Source: Bacteroidia bacterium
GTDB taxonomy: Bacteria; Bacteroidota; Bacteroidia; NS11-12g; UBA9320
NCBI GenBank assembly: GCA_022425465.1
Contig: JAKMFK010000132.1
Span: 1-7,535, forward strand
Direction: 5' to 3'
Length of the DNA stretch: 7,535 nucleotides
The notes under the pieces were generated by a model. It made no database searches. It was not told the origin of the DNA and was given only the letters and a program-made list of their open reading frames with translations. Every line of letters begins with the position of its first letter. Position 1 is the stretch's first letter. Shown here in pieces: positions 1-7,077 of this stretch. A program made the position numbers and the translations under genes.

Positions 1-1412
1 TAAAAACATTGGACAGCGATGGTCCAGTTTTAGTAGATGTATATAAAGGAATTCGAACAGAAATATCTGTTCGCGACTTGAAACCAAAATCAGCAACAGC
101 CATTTTCCCAGCCCAAAACCTTATTGATAAAAAAGATGAGATTGAATATTATTTTGGTGGTGCCGAGTTTACACAGGTCAAACTAAAGTCGGGCTTCATA
201 AAGTTGAAAGTGGAGTCAACAGTAGAAGAGGCTATTGTTTTAGACTATAGTCTCCCCAATAGCTTTAAAAATGGAGAGCCAGGAACCCCACTTAGCAAAA
301 CATGGACGGTTCCACCAGCAAAAAAGGGTGAGAAGATTTTTGTAGAGGAAATGTTTCCAATTGGCGGATATACTATCTATTTTTGGGGGAAAAGCAATTT
401 AGAAAATCCGACATTTAATCATGTATATACAGAGCTTATTGCGAGAATTGAATATTCGGGGATTCTTAGAACACTTTCTTTGGAGGACAAAATAAGAGTG
501 GAGTTGGGTTTGGTAGATTTGATTCCCGAGTTAATAATTGGAGATCCGGGGAGACACGAGCTGTCATCGAACGATACTGTTGGGTTAAAATTGTTTGACA
601 ACATTAGTGGGGATTTAAGTCTTGAAGACGCCAAAATGAACCTGAATTTTTATAACAGCTTTGGTATTGAGACATTGCTTGATGTAAAGGAGATTAAGGG
701 ACAAAACACCAGAAACGGAAAAAGTTTAAAATTAATATCTTCCGAATTATTAAACCCAATACTGTTAAAAAAGGCCGTTAACAATCCTCCTTTGGTTGCA
801 TATGAATATGACGTAGTGTTAGACAAATCAAACTCCAACTTAAAGCAATTTTTAGAGCTTATGCCCAACAAACTTATGCCAGAAATTGAAGCAGTTGTTA
901 GACCAAATGGAACGATTAACCAGAACGACTTTGCTTTTGATGTGAGCGAACTGCTTATAAACATTAGGTTTGAGATGCCCCTTAAATTTGGTTTAGACAA
1001 TTTAACGGTTGCTGTCAACGAATCGGTTGCTTTCTTTAGCGACGAAAAAGTCGATAACATCAAAGGCGGTCAACTTATTTTAAAGTTGATTAATGATTTT
1101 CCAATTAGTGGCCGCATAAAAATGGTGTTTAAAGATGAAATGGGCGAGCAGCTTTTTGAGCTATTTTCTGGCGATAATTATGAAATGACTGCTGCGGAAG
1201 TTGACCCTCAAACAAACAAAACTAAGGCACCAATAGAAAGCGAGCTGATCGCAACTATAACTAAAAATCAAGCTAAACAGTTATCTCAAATAAAAAGCGT
1301 AGATTTAGAGGTTTATCTCAATACAGAAGACGCCAAAAGGCACCTGATGTTCTCAGATTATACAATAAATGCTAAATTGATTTCAGATTTTATTTATGAA
1401 AACAACTTATAG
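1..1412 (+). CDS. Uncharacterised beta-rich envelope protein, 5' end outside the window
   Basis: I do not recognise a named family. The reading frame is already open at the first bases (frame beginning at base 3). The first possible start, a TTG at 9, lies in continuous coding sequence, so the N-terminus, including any signal or lipoprotein peptide, is missing. About 469 residues are visible. Numbered from the TTG codon, they contain what look like several beta-sandwich-like segments. About residues 55-85 have alternating strands and a SLPNSFKNG-type loop; about 205-230 contain NLNFYNSFGIETLL; about 305-340 contain a FEMPLKFGLDNL strand; and about 355-385 contain LKLINDFPISGRIKMVF, which resembles LEA14/WHy-like 'N-x-F-P' strands. 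There is no transmembrane helix and no catalytic motif. The gene overlaps the next one by 17 bases, which implies co-expression with an outer-membrane barrel. A surface or periplasmic lipoprotein partner of that barrel is my inference. That it is a real gene is near certain; its function is unknown. Confidence 0.85.
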   Translation, partial: KTLDSDGPVLVDVYKGIRTEISVRDLKPKSATAIFPAQNLIDKKDEIEYYFGGAEFTQVKLKSGFIKLKVESTVEEAIVLDYSLPNSFKNGEPGTPLSKTWTVPPAKKGEKIFVEEMFPIGGYTIYFWGKSNLENPTFNHVYTELIARIEYSGILRTLSLEDKIRVELGLVDLIPELIIGDPGRHELSSNDTVGLKLFDNISGDLSLEDAKMNLNFYNSFGIETLLDVKEIKGQNTRNGKSLKLISSELLNPILLKKAVNNPPLVAYEYDVVLDKSNSNLKQFLELMPNKLMPEIEAVVRPNGTINQNDFAFDVSELLINIRFEMPLKFGLDNLTVAVNESVAFFSDEKVDNIKGGQLILKLINDFPISGRIKMVFKDEMGEQLFELFSGDNYEMTAAEVDPQTNKTKAPIESELIATITKNQAKQLSQIKSVDLEVYLNTEDAKRHLMFSDYTINAKLISDFIYENNL

Positions 1413-2601
1413 TTTTTTGTTTTTAACGGTTTTGTTTTTTCCTTTTTGGGCACAAGCTCAAAACGACAGCTTTATTTTTATAAGCGAGAATAGCTGGGGT
1501 TACAATAAAAAAGGAATAAAAATAGATGGTGCAGCTTTTGCTGGCTCCAATTCGTTAAACACCCTAATGTTTACTGAAGTTTTAACGCAGCCTACGTTTT
1601 CAGAAAAAAGTAAGACTGCTTTTTTGGATGGGAGTCAGTCAAGAACAAATTTGTTCGCATCTAATGTTTGGTGTGTTGAGTTTTACAAGGACTCTAACAC
1701 ACACTTTTTTGTTTGTAACAATAATTTTCAGGCGTTTAGTTCAGAGAAAGATTTTTCAGAGTTATTCTTTTTTGGGAATAGCCCGTTTAGGGGTCAAAAA
1801 ATATTAACAGACGGGTTAAATTATGTTCAAGCCAATACACTAACAACAGGGCTTGGTTTTAATGTGTTTAAGAGCAAAAAACTCAGAATTAAAAGCACAC
1901 TAGGGTTTTCATTACTAAACAATTATAGGCAAGTTGACGCCAAGTATTTACATTTGTATACAGCTACAGACGGCTCCTATTTAGACGCGAATTTTGATGG
2001 TGTTTCAATTGTTGAAGCCAATGCTGGTATTCAAGGAATAGGCTTATCTTCCAGTTTTCGTGTAGATTATCGAACGAATGAATTGAACACCCTTTCTTTT
2101 GTGGCTAACAACATTAACGGGTTTTATTTATTTGACAACCAAGAAATCAAAATAGACACCTCTTTTGTTTTTAGCGGAGTTCCATTTGATGTCTTTGATC
2201 CAGATGCTTCTATATCAGGCTACCTTGATTCCGTTTATGGTGAAACAGTTAACCACAACATGGCAACTAAAAAAGGTGCCATGTTGCCGACCCAACTAAA
2301 ACTGAAATGGACGCATAAATTAAGTTCAAAATCTTCTTTTGTTTCATCTTTTGAGGCCGTCTCTATGGGCAGGCTTGGAGTGTATGCACAATTAGCATTT
2401 ATAAATAAGCACAACAACAGGTTAAAAATAAAAACGTGTCTTGGTTATGGCAATTTTAGAGGGTTTTCTTGGTGTGAGGCCCTAGAATATAGAGTCAAAG
2501 ATTATAGTTTTTATTTAGGTGTTAACAATCTTCAAGCGATAGTTGTGCCAACTAAAACCAACAACTACGGTTTGTCTGTTGGATTGTTTAAGCAGTTGTG
2601 A
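1396..2601 (+). CDS. DUF5723-like outer-membrane beta-barrel protein
   Basis: The 401-residue product begins with a classic Sec signal peptide: MKTT, a hydrophobic stretch to about residue 18, then an AQA cleavage site near residue 21. The mature part is rich in alternating aromatic/polar beta strands, with no helical membrane segments. Around residues 120-133 the motif FSELFFFGNSPFRG resembles the 'DF..L.FxGN.PxxG' block I associate with DUF5723 proteins of Bacteroidota. The following GLGF/LRIKSTLGFSLL strands and the late LPTQLKLKWTHKLSS strand fit the same family. These are predicted outer-membrane barrels of unknown function. The ATG at 1396 lies within the upstream gene and is the only start that gives a signal peptide. 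No Shine-Dalgarno sequence is visible, as is usual in this phylum. The last 37 bases overlap the end of the opposite-strand SulP gene. Barrel and export are well supported; the family name is from memory of its motif pattern and is less sure. Confidence 0.72.
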   Translation: MKTTYSFLFLTVLFFPFWAQAQNDSFIFISENSWGYNKKGIKIDGAAFAGSNSLNTLMFTEVLTQPTFSEKSKTAFLDGSQSRTNLFASNVWCVEFYKDSNTHFFVCNNNFQAFSSEKDFSELFFFGNSPFRGQKILTDGLNYVQANTLTTGLGFNVFKSKKLRIKSTLGFSLLNNYRQVDAKYLHLYTATDGSYLDANFDGVSIVEANAGIQGIGLSSSFRVDYRTNELNTLSFVANNINGFYLFDNQEIKIDTSFVFSGVPFDVFDPDASISGYLDSVYGETVNHNMATKKGAMLPTQLKLKWTHKLSSKSSFVSSFEAVSMGRLGVYAQLAFINKHNNRLKIKTCLGYGNFRGFSWCEALEYRVKDYSFYLGVNNLQAIVVPTKTNNYGLSVGLFKQL

Positions 2602-4787
2602 AACTGTTTGGTAAGCTTTTCACCAAAAAGAACGAGCTCATCGATTTCAGCCATACTCATAACGCGGAAATAGCGAAAAACTAGGACAACATTATCGTTA
2701 CTTTCAATGTGATACTTGTCGTTTTGGTTAACAAAGTCCCTTAGTTCTTTATTAAAAAACTGCTTAATTTCTGCTTTGTTTTCTCCCTTAACAGAAAATC
2801 GAGTATTAAAGTCTTCTTCTATGGAAATATCTTCTTTTATTGCTAAATCCAATAGTCTACTAAAGATACGCTCCTTATCCAGCTCAAAATTAGGTACATT
2901 GCCATTAAATCGAACAGAAAGCATGGTCATGTTGTGAACTTCCGCAGCCATTAAAGCACCTTCATCAAAGGTGATGTCAACAACCTCCCATGAAATTTCG
3001 TTTTGATAGCTACCAACAACTCTATTTTTTAGATATTCAATGGGTCTTGTTTCAAAAAATTTATTGGACTTTAAATAATCAGTATTCCAATTTATTTCAG
3101 GTTCAAATTTCCAGGAGTTTTTAAAGGCGTAGTCACGAAGTTGAGACTGTCTTTTAGAAAGAGGTTTACCAACGCTTTGAGGGAGCACATGGATTGTGTA
3201 TGGGTGAGAGCTTGTTGTCAGGTGTTCATCAAGACCGACCACCTCGTATTTGCCATTTTGATCGTTTTGATAGTCTTTTCCCCAAGAATTTACAAATTCT
3301 AACATCGAGAAATCAATCAACCGTGTTCTTGAAAAGTCAAAAATAATTTGGTCGTCTTTTGGGATATCTTTAAGTAACTTGCGTAGCTTAATAATACTAG
3401 TAAAGTTAGCCACACCTTTCACCTTAAGATGATAGTGGTCGTCTATTCTAGCCATGTTAAAATTGGGTTTAGACAAATATTTAAAAAACAACTTTGCAGT
3501 CAAATGAGATCGTATAAGATGAATAACCAATGTAAACAATATACCAATTAATATTCCCCTATTGAGGTCTGTCATCAAGGTGGAAACAAGCGTAATGGTT
3601 AAAATTAAAAATTGTTCATATCCTTTTAGTCCAGCATCTTTAAAAACCTTTGGAGAGGCCAGTTTGTATCCCGTATATACCAAAATGGCCATTAGGGCAG
3701 CTTTAGGGACTAGCATGATGTAATCAGATAGAAGAAAAACAAAAAGTAAGATTAGTGCACCGTGAACAAAATTAGATAAGCGTGTCATAGCCCCATGATT
3801 AATGTTTACAGAACTTCGAGCGATAACAGCAATAACCGGTAACCCACCAATAAGTCCCGAAAGGATAGTGCTTAATCCCATTGCCGTTACATCTTTGTTT
3901 AAGTTTGTTTTTCTTTTTAGCGGATCAATATTGTCAACCGCCTTTGCAGAGCCAAGGGTTTCAATTGTAGAAACCAAGAAAACAGAAACCACTACCAACC
4001 AAAAATTAACACTTCCAATTTTGCTAAAATTTGGAAGTGTGAATATTTCCGAAATATTTAAGTTTGACGGAATCGGAAAATAGATTAGGTCTTTGGTGGC
4101 GTTTAAGAAATGTGTTTTTCCAAAAATTGTTGTTTGACCACCAGTATAAAATTGAAAAAACATATAAAGCGGAATAGCCAAAAGCACCAACCAAATTGGT
4201 GCAGGAACATATTTTATAAACTTGTTTGTTACCTGTGGGTGTATCGCGAGAATAAATAAGCTATTAAAAAAAATAACAGCAATTAACGGGTTCATGTTAG
4301 CGATACTATTAGGTATGGCTATTAGTTTACTAAAGTCGTTCATTTTACCAATTTCTACCCCTAATCCCGGGTGTATTTGTCCAGCAAGAATGATGACACC
4401 AATTGCAGCCATCATACCCTGAACAACAGAAGAAGGAATAAAATCAGCCAAACCGCCAAGTTTAAATGTTCCAAAAATAGTTTGTAATATTCCAGCACAA
4501 ATAAATGCTGCGAGCATATGTTCCCAAGCCCCTAAAACACCCATGCCAGAAACTACAATTCCAATAAGAGCTGGTGACGGACCGTTTATAGATACGTTTC
4601 CGCTTCGAACAACTGAAGTAAACACTCCTCCAACAATTGCGGCAAAAATTCCTGCAAGCAGGGCCTCAGGAGGAAGATTCATAGCAATAGCAATTCCTAA
4701 TGATAAAGGGAGTGCCACGAGAGAAACGCTAAAACCAGCAAGGACATCTTTTCTCCAATACTGTTTGATATTATTTATAGTTGACAA
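2565..4787 (-). CDS. SulP (SLC26-type) inorganic anion transporter with STAS domain and extra C-terminal region
   Basis: The 740-residue inner-membrane transporter begins with the SulP signature DVLAGFSVSLVALPLSLGIA (residues 14-33). It continues through the INGPSPALIG block (67-76), LADFIPSSVVQGM (113-125), STIETLGSAKAVDNID (273-288) and ARSSVNINHGAMTRLSNFVHG (323-343), which are the family's core helices. Glu276 sits where family members carry the acidic residue near the substrate site. A STAS-like domain follows at about 445-525, with IDFS at 491-494 in the loop equivalent to the phosphorylatable anti-sigma-antagonist site. Residues 550-728 form a further soluble region with no domain I can name. 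Related bacterial proteins move sulfate, bicarbonate or other anions; the substrate cannot be read from sequence, and no carbonic anhydrase or sulfate-assimilation gene is adjacent. The start is TTG: an in-frame TAA lies 12 bases upstream and the next Met is residue 36, inside the first membrane helix. It follows glyA by 54 bases. Confidence 0.93.
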   Translation of the reverse strand: MSTINNIKQYWRKDVLAGFSVSLVALPLSLGIAIAMNLPPEALLAGIFAAIVGGVFTSVVRSGNVSINGPSPALIGIVVSGMGVLGAWEHMLAAFICAGILQTIFGTFKLGGLADFIPSSVVQGMMAAIGVIILAGQIHPGLGVEIGKMNDFSKLIAIPNSIANMNPLIAVIFFNSLFILAIHPQVTNKFIKYVPAPIWLVLLAIPLYMFFQFYTGGQTTIFGKTHFLNATKDLIYFPIPSNLNISEIFTLPNFSKIGSVNFWLVVVSVFLVSTIETLGSAKAVDNIDPLKRKTNLNKDVTAMGLSTILSGLIGGLPVIAVIARSSVNINHGAMTRLSNFVHGALILLFVFLLSDYIMLVPKAALMAILVYTGYKLASPKVFKDAGLKGYEQFLILTITLVSTLMTDLNRGILIGILFTLVIHLIRSHLTAKLFFKYLSKPNFNMARIDDHYHLKVKGVANFTSIIKLRKLLKDIPKDDQIIFDFSRTRLIDFSMLEFVNSWGKDYQNDQNGKYEVVGLDEHLTTSSHPYTIHVLPQSVGKPLSKRQSQLRDYAFKNSWKFEPEINWNTDYLKSNKFFETRPIEYLKNRVVGSYQNEISWEVVDITFDEGALMAAEVHNMTMLSVRFNGNVPNFELDKERIFSRLLDLAIKEDISIEEDFNTRFSVKGENKAEIKQFFNKELRDFVNQNDKYHIESNDNVVLVFRYFRVMSMAEIDELVLFGEKLTKQFHNCLNNPTDKP
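2588..2611 (+). terminator. Possible weak hairpin at the end of the barrel gene
   Basis: The sequence CAGTT-GTGA-AACTG (2593-2606) forms a perfect five-pair stem. In the plus-strand transcript it extends through G-U and A-U pairs to about ten pairs (2588-2597 with 2602-2611). The loop, GUGA, fits the stable GNRA tetraloop class. The hairpin spans the TGA stop at 2599-2601 of the plus-strand gene and lies inside the last codons of the opposing SulP gene. There is only a short TTTT run several bases downstream (2617-2620), so it is not a canonical intrinsic terminator. Because the two genes converge here, it could help end plus-strand transcription or protect the 3' end. The bases are also constrained by coding, so it may be accidental. 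Confidence 0.25.
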
Positions 4788-4841
4788 TTTTATAATTTAA
4801 AATGCCAATATAAACTATATTTTATAAATGGAATGTTAAAT
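4788..4841 (-). other. AT-rich spacer between glyA and the SulP gene
   Basis: This 54-base spacer is the longest non-coding stretch in the window. It is almost entirely A and T and holds one short inverted repeat, TTTATAA at 4789-4795 against TTATAAA at 4822-4828. That repeat could arise by chance in such AT-rich DNA. On the minus strand it contains TATATTGG, one mismatch from the Bacteroidota -7 element TAnnTTTG, but no convincing TTG-type -33 box at the right distance. No GC-rich hairpin with a T-run is present, so no terminator for glyA is visible. It may be a weak promoter region for the SulP gene or simply a within-operon gap; the sequence does not decide. Confidence 0.3.
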
Positions 4842-6113
4842 TTATGGATACAAGGGAAAATTTAAAGACAACTCGTTAACCTCTTTTTTAACCCTATTAA
4901 TTATATTGTCATCCTCTGTGTTAGTTAGCACGCGATCTATTAATTCAGCAATTTTTAACATTTCGGCTTCTTTCATCCCGCGAGTAGTTACAGCAGGGGT
5001 TCCGATGCGAATACCTGAAGTAATAAACGGAGATCGAGTTTCAAACGGAACAGCATTTTTGTTAACCGTAATGTCGGCCCTAACCAATGTGTTTTCAGCC
5101 ACTTTTCCGGTTAGAGTGTCGCTTTTTGGCCGAAGATCAATTAACATGAGGTGGTTGTCTGTTCCTCCAGATATAATTTGGTACCCCTTTTTAACCATTG
5201 CTCTAGCAAGAGCTTGGGCGTTCCTCATTACTTGCTCACAATACACTTTAAATTCGGGCTGGAGGGCTTCTTGGTAAGCAATCGCCTTAGCGGCTATAAT
5301 GTGTTCTAAAGGTCCACCCTGTGTACCCGGAAAAACACCGCCATCTAAAATGGAGCTCATTTTTTTAATGTTCCCTTTTGGTGTTTTTAATCCCCAGGGG
5401 TTATCAAAATCTTTTCCCATCATAATCATTCCACCCCTTGGTCCACGAAGTGTTTTGTGTGTGGTAGTGGTTACGATGTGACAATGAGGTAATGGGTTGT
5501 TTAAAAGACCAGCAGCAATCAATCCTGAAGGGTGAGATACATCAGCGAGCAACAAAGCACCAACACGATCAGCTATTTTTCGAAAACGCTCATAATCCCA
5601 ATCGCGAGAATAAGACGATGCACCACAAATAATAAGCTTGGGCATGACTTCAAGAGCTTTGGTCTCAACCTTGTCCATATCAATTCTACCTGTGTCTTTT
5701 TCAACACCATAAAATGCGGGCTTATAGAGTTTACCAGAGAAATTTACCAGAGAACCGTGGGTGAGGTGCCCACCGTGAGATAAATCAAAACCTAGAATTT
5801 GATCTCCAGCTTTTAATACACCCAACATCACAGCAGCGTTCGCTTGTGCACCACTGTGTGGTTGAACATTTACCCATTCAGCCCCGAACAATTCTTTTGC
5901 TCGATCAATTGCGAGTTGCTCTATTTGATCTACAATTTCACAACCACCATAGTAGCGTTTATTTGGAAGTCCTTCAGCATACTTGTTTGTCAATACGCTT
6001 CCGGATGCCCTCATCACATTTTTGGACGTGAAGTTTTCGGAGGCTATTAGCTCTATTCCAGTTTGTTGGCGATGAAGCTCTTTGTCGATTAAGTCAAAAA
6101 CAATGTCAGACAT
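4842..6113 (-). CDS. glyA: Serine hydroxymethyltransferase
   Basis: This PLP-dependent cytosolic enzyme interconverts serine plus tetrahydrofolate with glycine plus 5,10-methylenetetrahydrofolate, the main source of one-carbon units for purines, thymidylate and methionine. The 423 residues are full length (E. coli GlyA is 417). Landmarks are [10 protein letters not shown] (21-30), [15 protein letters not shown] (43-57), QPHSGAQAN (84-92), the PLP-binding lysine K220 in [25 protein letters not shown] (261-271), and the C-terminal [14 protein letters not shown] (366-379) with the substrate-carboxylate arginine. The segment [19 protein letters not shown] between K220 and FPGTQGG is longer than in E. 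coli and matches Bacteroidota versions I recall. The cofactor-ring region reads [12 protein letters not shown] (191-202) instead of E. coli DMAHIAGLIAAG; the Asp and His are kept, so activity is expected. The ATG directly follows the purS stop codon with no gap, which suggests translational coupling. Identification is essentially certain. Confidence 0.98.
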   Translation of the reverse strand: MSDIVFDLIDKELHRQQTGIELIASENFTSKNVMRASGSVLTNKYAEGLPNKRYYGGCEIVDQIEQLAIDRAKELFGAEWVNVQPHSGAQANAAVMLGVLKAGDQILGFDLSHGGHLTHGSLVNFSGKLYKPAFYGVEKDTGRIDMDKVETKALEVMPKLIICGASSYSRDWDYERFRKIADRVGALLLADVSHPSGLIAAGLLNNPLPHCHIVTTTTHKTLRGPRGGMIMMGKDFDNPWGLKTPKGNIKKMSSILDGGVFPGTQGGPLEHIIAAKAIAYQEALQPEFKVYCEQVMRNAQALARAMVKKGYQIISGGTDNHLMLIDLRPKSDTLTGKVAENTLVRADITVNKNAVPFETRSPFITSGIRIGTPAVTTRGMKEAEMLKIAELIDRVLTNTEDDNIINRVKKEVNELSLNFPLYP

Positions 6114-6368
6114 TTATGCTAATTCTTTAACGGTTATTTCTGCCGTTTCCATAACGGCATTTACAAGAACTTTTTGGCATGACTCTTCAGCAATCTTTGC
6201 AGCTTCAGCCTCATTTAAGGCCTCAATGTGCATGGTTATCTTTTTACCAATTCGCACATCTTTAACCTGATTTAAGCCAATTTTATTTAATCCTTGGCGA
6301 ACAGCTTTTCCTTGAGGATCCAACAAGCCTTGGTGTGGCATAATGTTTACAGATACTTCGTAGTTCAT
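6114..6368 (-). CDS. purS: Phosphoribosylformylglycinamidine synthase subunit PurS
   Basis: PurS is the small structural subunit of the three-part FGAM synthase (PurS, PurL and PurQ). That enzyme converts formylglycinamide ribonucleotide, glutamine and ATP to formylglycinamidine ribonucleotide in purine synthesis. In known complexes PurS dimers bridge PurL and PurQ. The 84-residue length is typical. Recognisable blocks are GLLDPQGKAV (14-23), VKDVRIGKKI (35-44) and the C-terminal ESCQKVLVNAVMETAEI (62-78), which matches the family pattern E-x-C-x-K-x-L-x-N-x-V-x-E-x-x-x-I. The ATG lies one base after the pssA stop, and the TAA is immediately followed by the glyA ATG, so it sits tightly inside one transcript. 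Neither purQ nor purL is in the window. Many Bacteroidota instead use one large PurL that contains the PurS function, so this organism should encode the small-PurL type elsewhere; that is inference from the family. Confidence 0.94.
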   Translation of the reverse strand: MNYEVSVNIMPHQGLLDPQGKAVRQGLNKIGLNQVKDVRIGKKITMHIEALNEAEAAKIAEESCQKVLVNAVMETAEITVKELA

Positions 6369-6369
6369 T

Positions 6370-7065
6370 TTAATTTATTCTGTTTTGAAAGCTCAAAGAA
6401 AACCCGATATAAGCTAGTAAACAAAGAAAAGCACCAAAAAAATGTAGCCACACTATCAACAAAATGCAAGTTGTCAAATAGGTTGTCCTAATAACGTTGA
6501 GTTTTTTGTTTTTTGAGCCTAGCTTTAGCGAAAAAAATTTAAAATTGCTAACTAGCATAAACCCTCCCAATAAAGAAAAAACCATCACAAAGTAAATGTT
6601 GTTAATGGCGGAATTTGCCCATAAAAAACTACCCCCAACTTGAGGTAAAACAAAACAGCCTAAAGCAAGTGCAGGCGTAGGTAACCCCCTAAAATAGTCG
6701 TTGTTTTGTTCTGTACTATTAAATTTTGCCAATCTAAATGCTGCAAAAAGAGCGATAGCAAAAGGGGCACAGAAAGCAATGCCATCAGTAAAAACACTTT
6801 GCCAATAGTAAAATAAAACTATAGTTGGAGCAACCCCAAAACTGACTACATCAGCAAGCGAATCTAATTCTTTACCTATTTCTGAAGATACGTTTAAAAT
6901 TCGAGCTGCTGTTCCATCCAAAAAATCAAAAAGTAGTGCAGCAATTGCCCAATATAAGATGTCGTTAAATTGGAGCTGAGCAGCATACACAATGATCATC
7001 AGCCCACAAAACAAATTTGCTAAGGTTAAGATGTTGGGTATGTTCCTTTTAATGTTCACCGACAC
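6370..7065 (-). CDS. pssA: CDP-diacylglycerol-serine O-phosphatidyltransferase (phosphatidylserine synthase)
   Basis: This integral inner-membrane enzyme joins CDP-diacylglycerol and serine to give phosphatidylserine and CMP, the first committed step to phosphatidylethanolamine. The 231 residues carry the complete CDP-alcohol phosphotransferase signature D-x2-DG-x2-AR-x8-G-x3-D-x3-D, at D47, D50-G51, A54-R55, G64, D68 and D72. The first three Asp are metal ligands and the last is catalytic in the family. The N-terminal PNILTLANLFCG (10-21) and the later FRLAKFN (110-116) and GLPTPA (127-132) blocks point to the serine-specific type II branch rather than PgsA. Several hydrophobic membrane segments follow, to about residue 220. 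The start is GTG at 7065, with another in-frame GTG two codons on; there is no ATG before residue 23, and an in-frame TAA lies 12 bases upstream. It is 12 bases after the dehydrogenase gene and one base before purS, consistent with an operon. Confidence 0.95.
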   Translation of the reverse strand: MSVNIKRNIPNILTLANLFCGLMIIVYAAQLQFNDILYWAIAALLFDFLDGTAARILNVSSEIGKELDSLADVVSFGVAPTIVLFYYWQSVFTDGIAFCAPFAIALFAAFRLAKFNSTEQNNDYFRGLPTPALALGCFVLPQVGGSFLWANSAINNIYFVMVFSLLGGFMLVSNFKFFSLKLGSKNKKLNVIRTTYLTTCILLIVWLHFFGAFLCLLAYIGFSLSFQNRIN

Positions 7066-7077
7066 AAAGATGTATCT

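Noticed and set aside
650..1063. A 137-codon open frame on the minus strand inside the first gene
   Set aside because: It is antisense to a well-supported coding region, its Ser/Leu-rich product has no motif, and it has no start context of its own. It is a shadow frame.
2616..2630. CTTTT-CACCA-AAAAG inverted repeat just after the barrel gene, considered as a terminator
   Set aside because: The stem is five mostly A-T pairs, lies within SulP codons, and has no T-run in a useful position on either strand.
2716..4800. Plus-strand open frames antisense to the SulP gene (near 2716, 3802, 4222 and 4543)
   Set aside because: All lie opposite clear SulP domains and lack signal peptides or motifs. 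They come from the composition of membrane-protein codons read backwards.
4788..4841. A dedicated promoter or riboswitch for the SulP gene
   Set aside because: Only a one-mismatch TAnnTTTG-like element was found, without a matching upstream box, and 54 AT-rich bases are too few for a structured riboswitch. It is noted as a spacer only.
4906..5277. A 123-codon open frame on the plus strand inside glyA
   Set aside because: It is directly antisense to the conserved C-terminal half of serine hydroxymethyltransferase, and its translation shows no recognisable family.
5532..6050. Several plus-strand open frames of 60-83 codons antisense to glyA
   Set aside because: They overlap one another in different frames and mirror the strongly conserved glyA sequence, so they are not independent genes.
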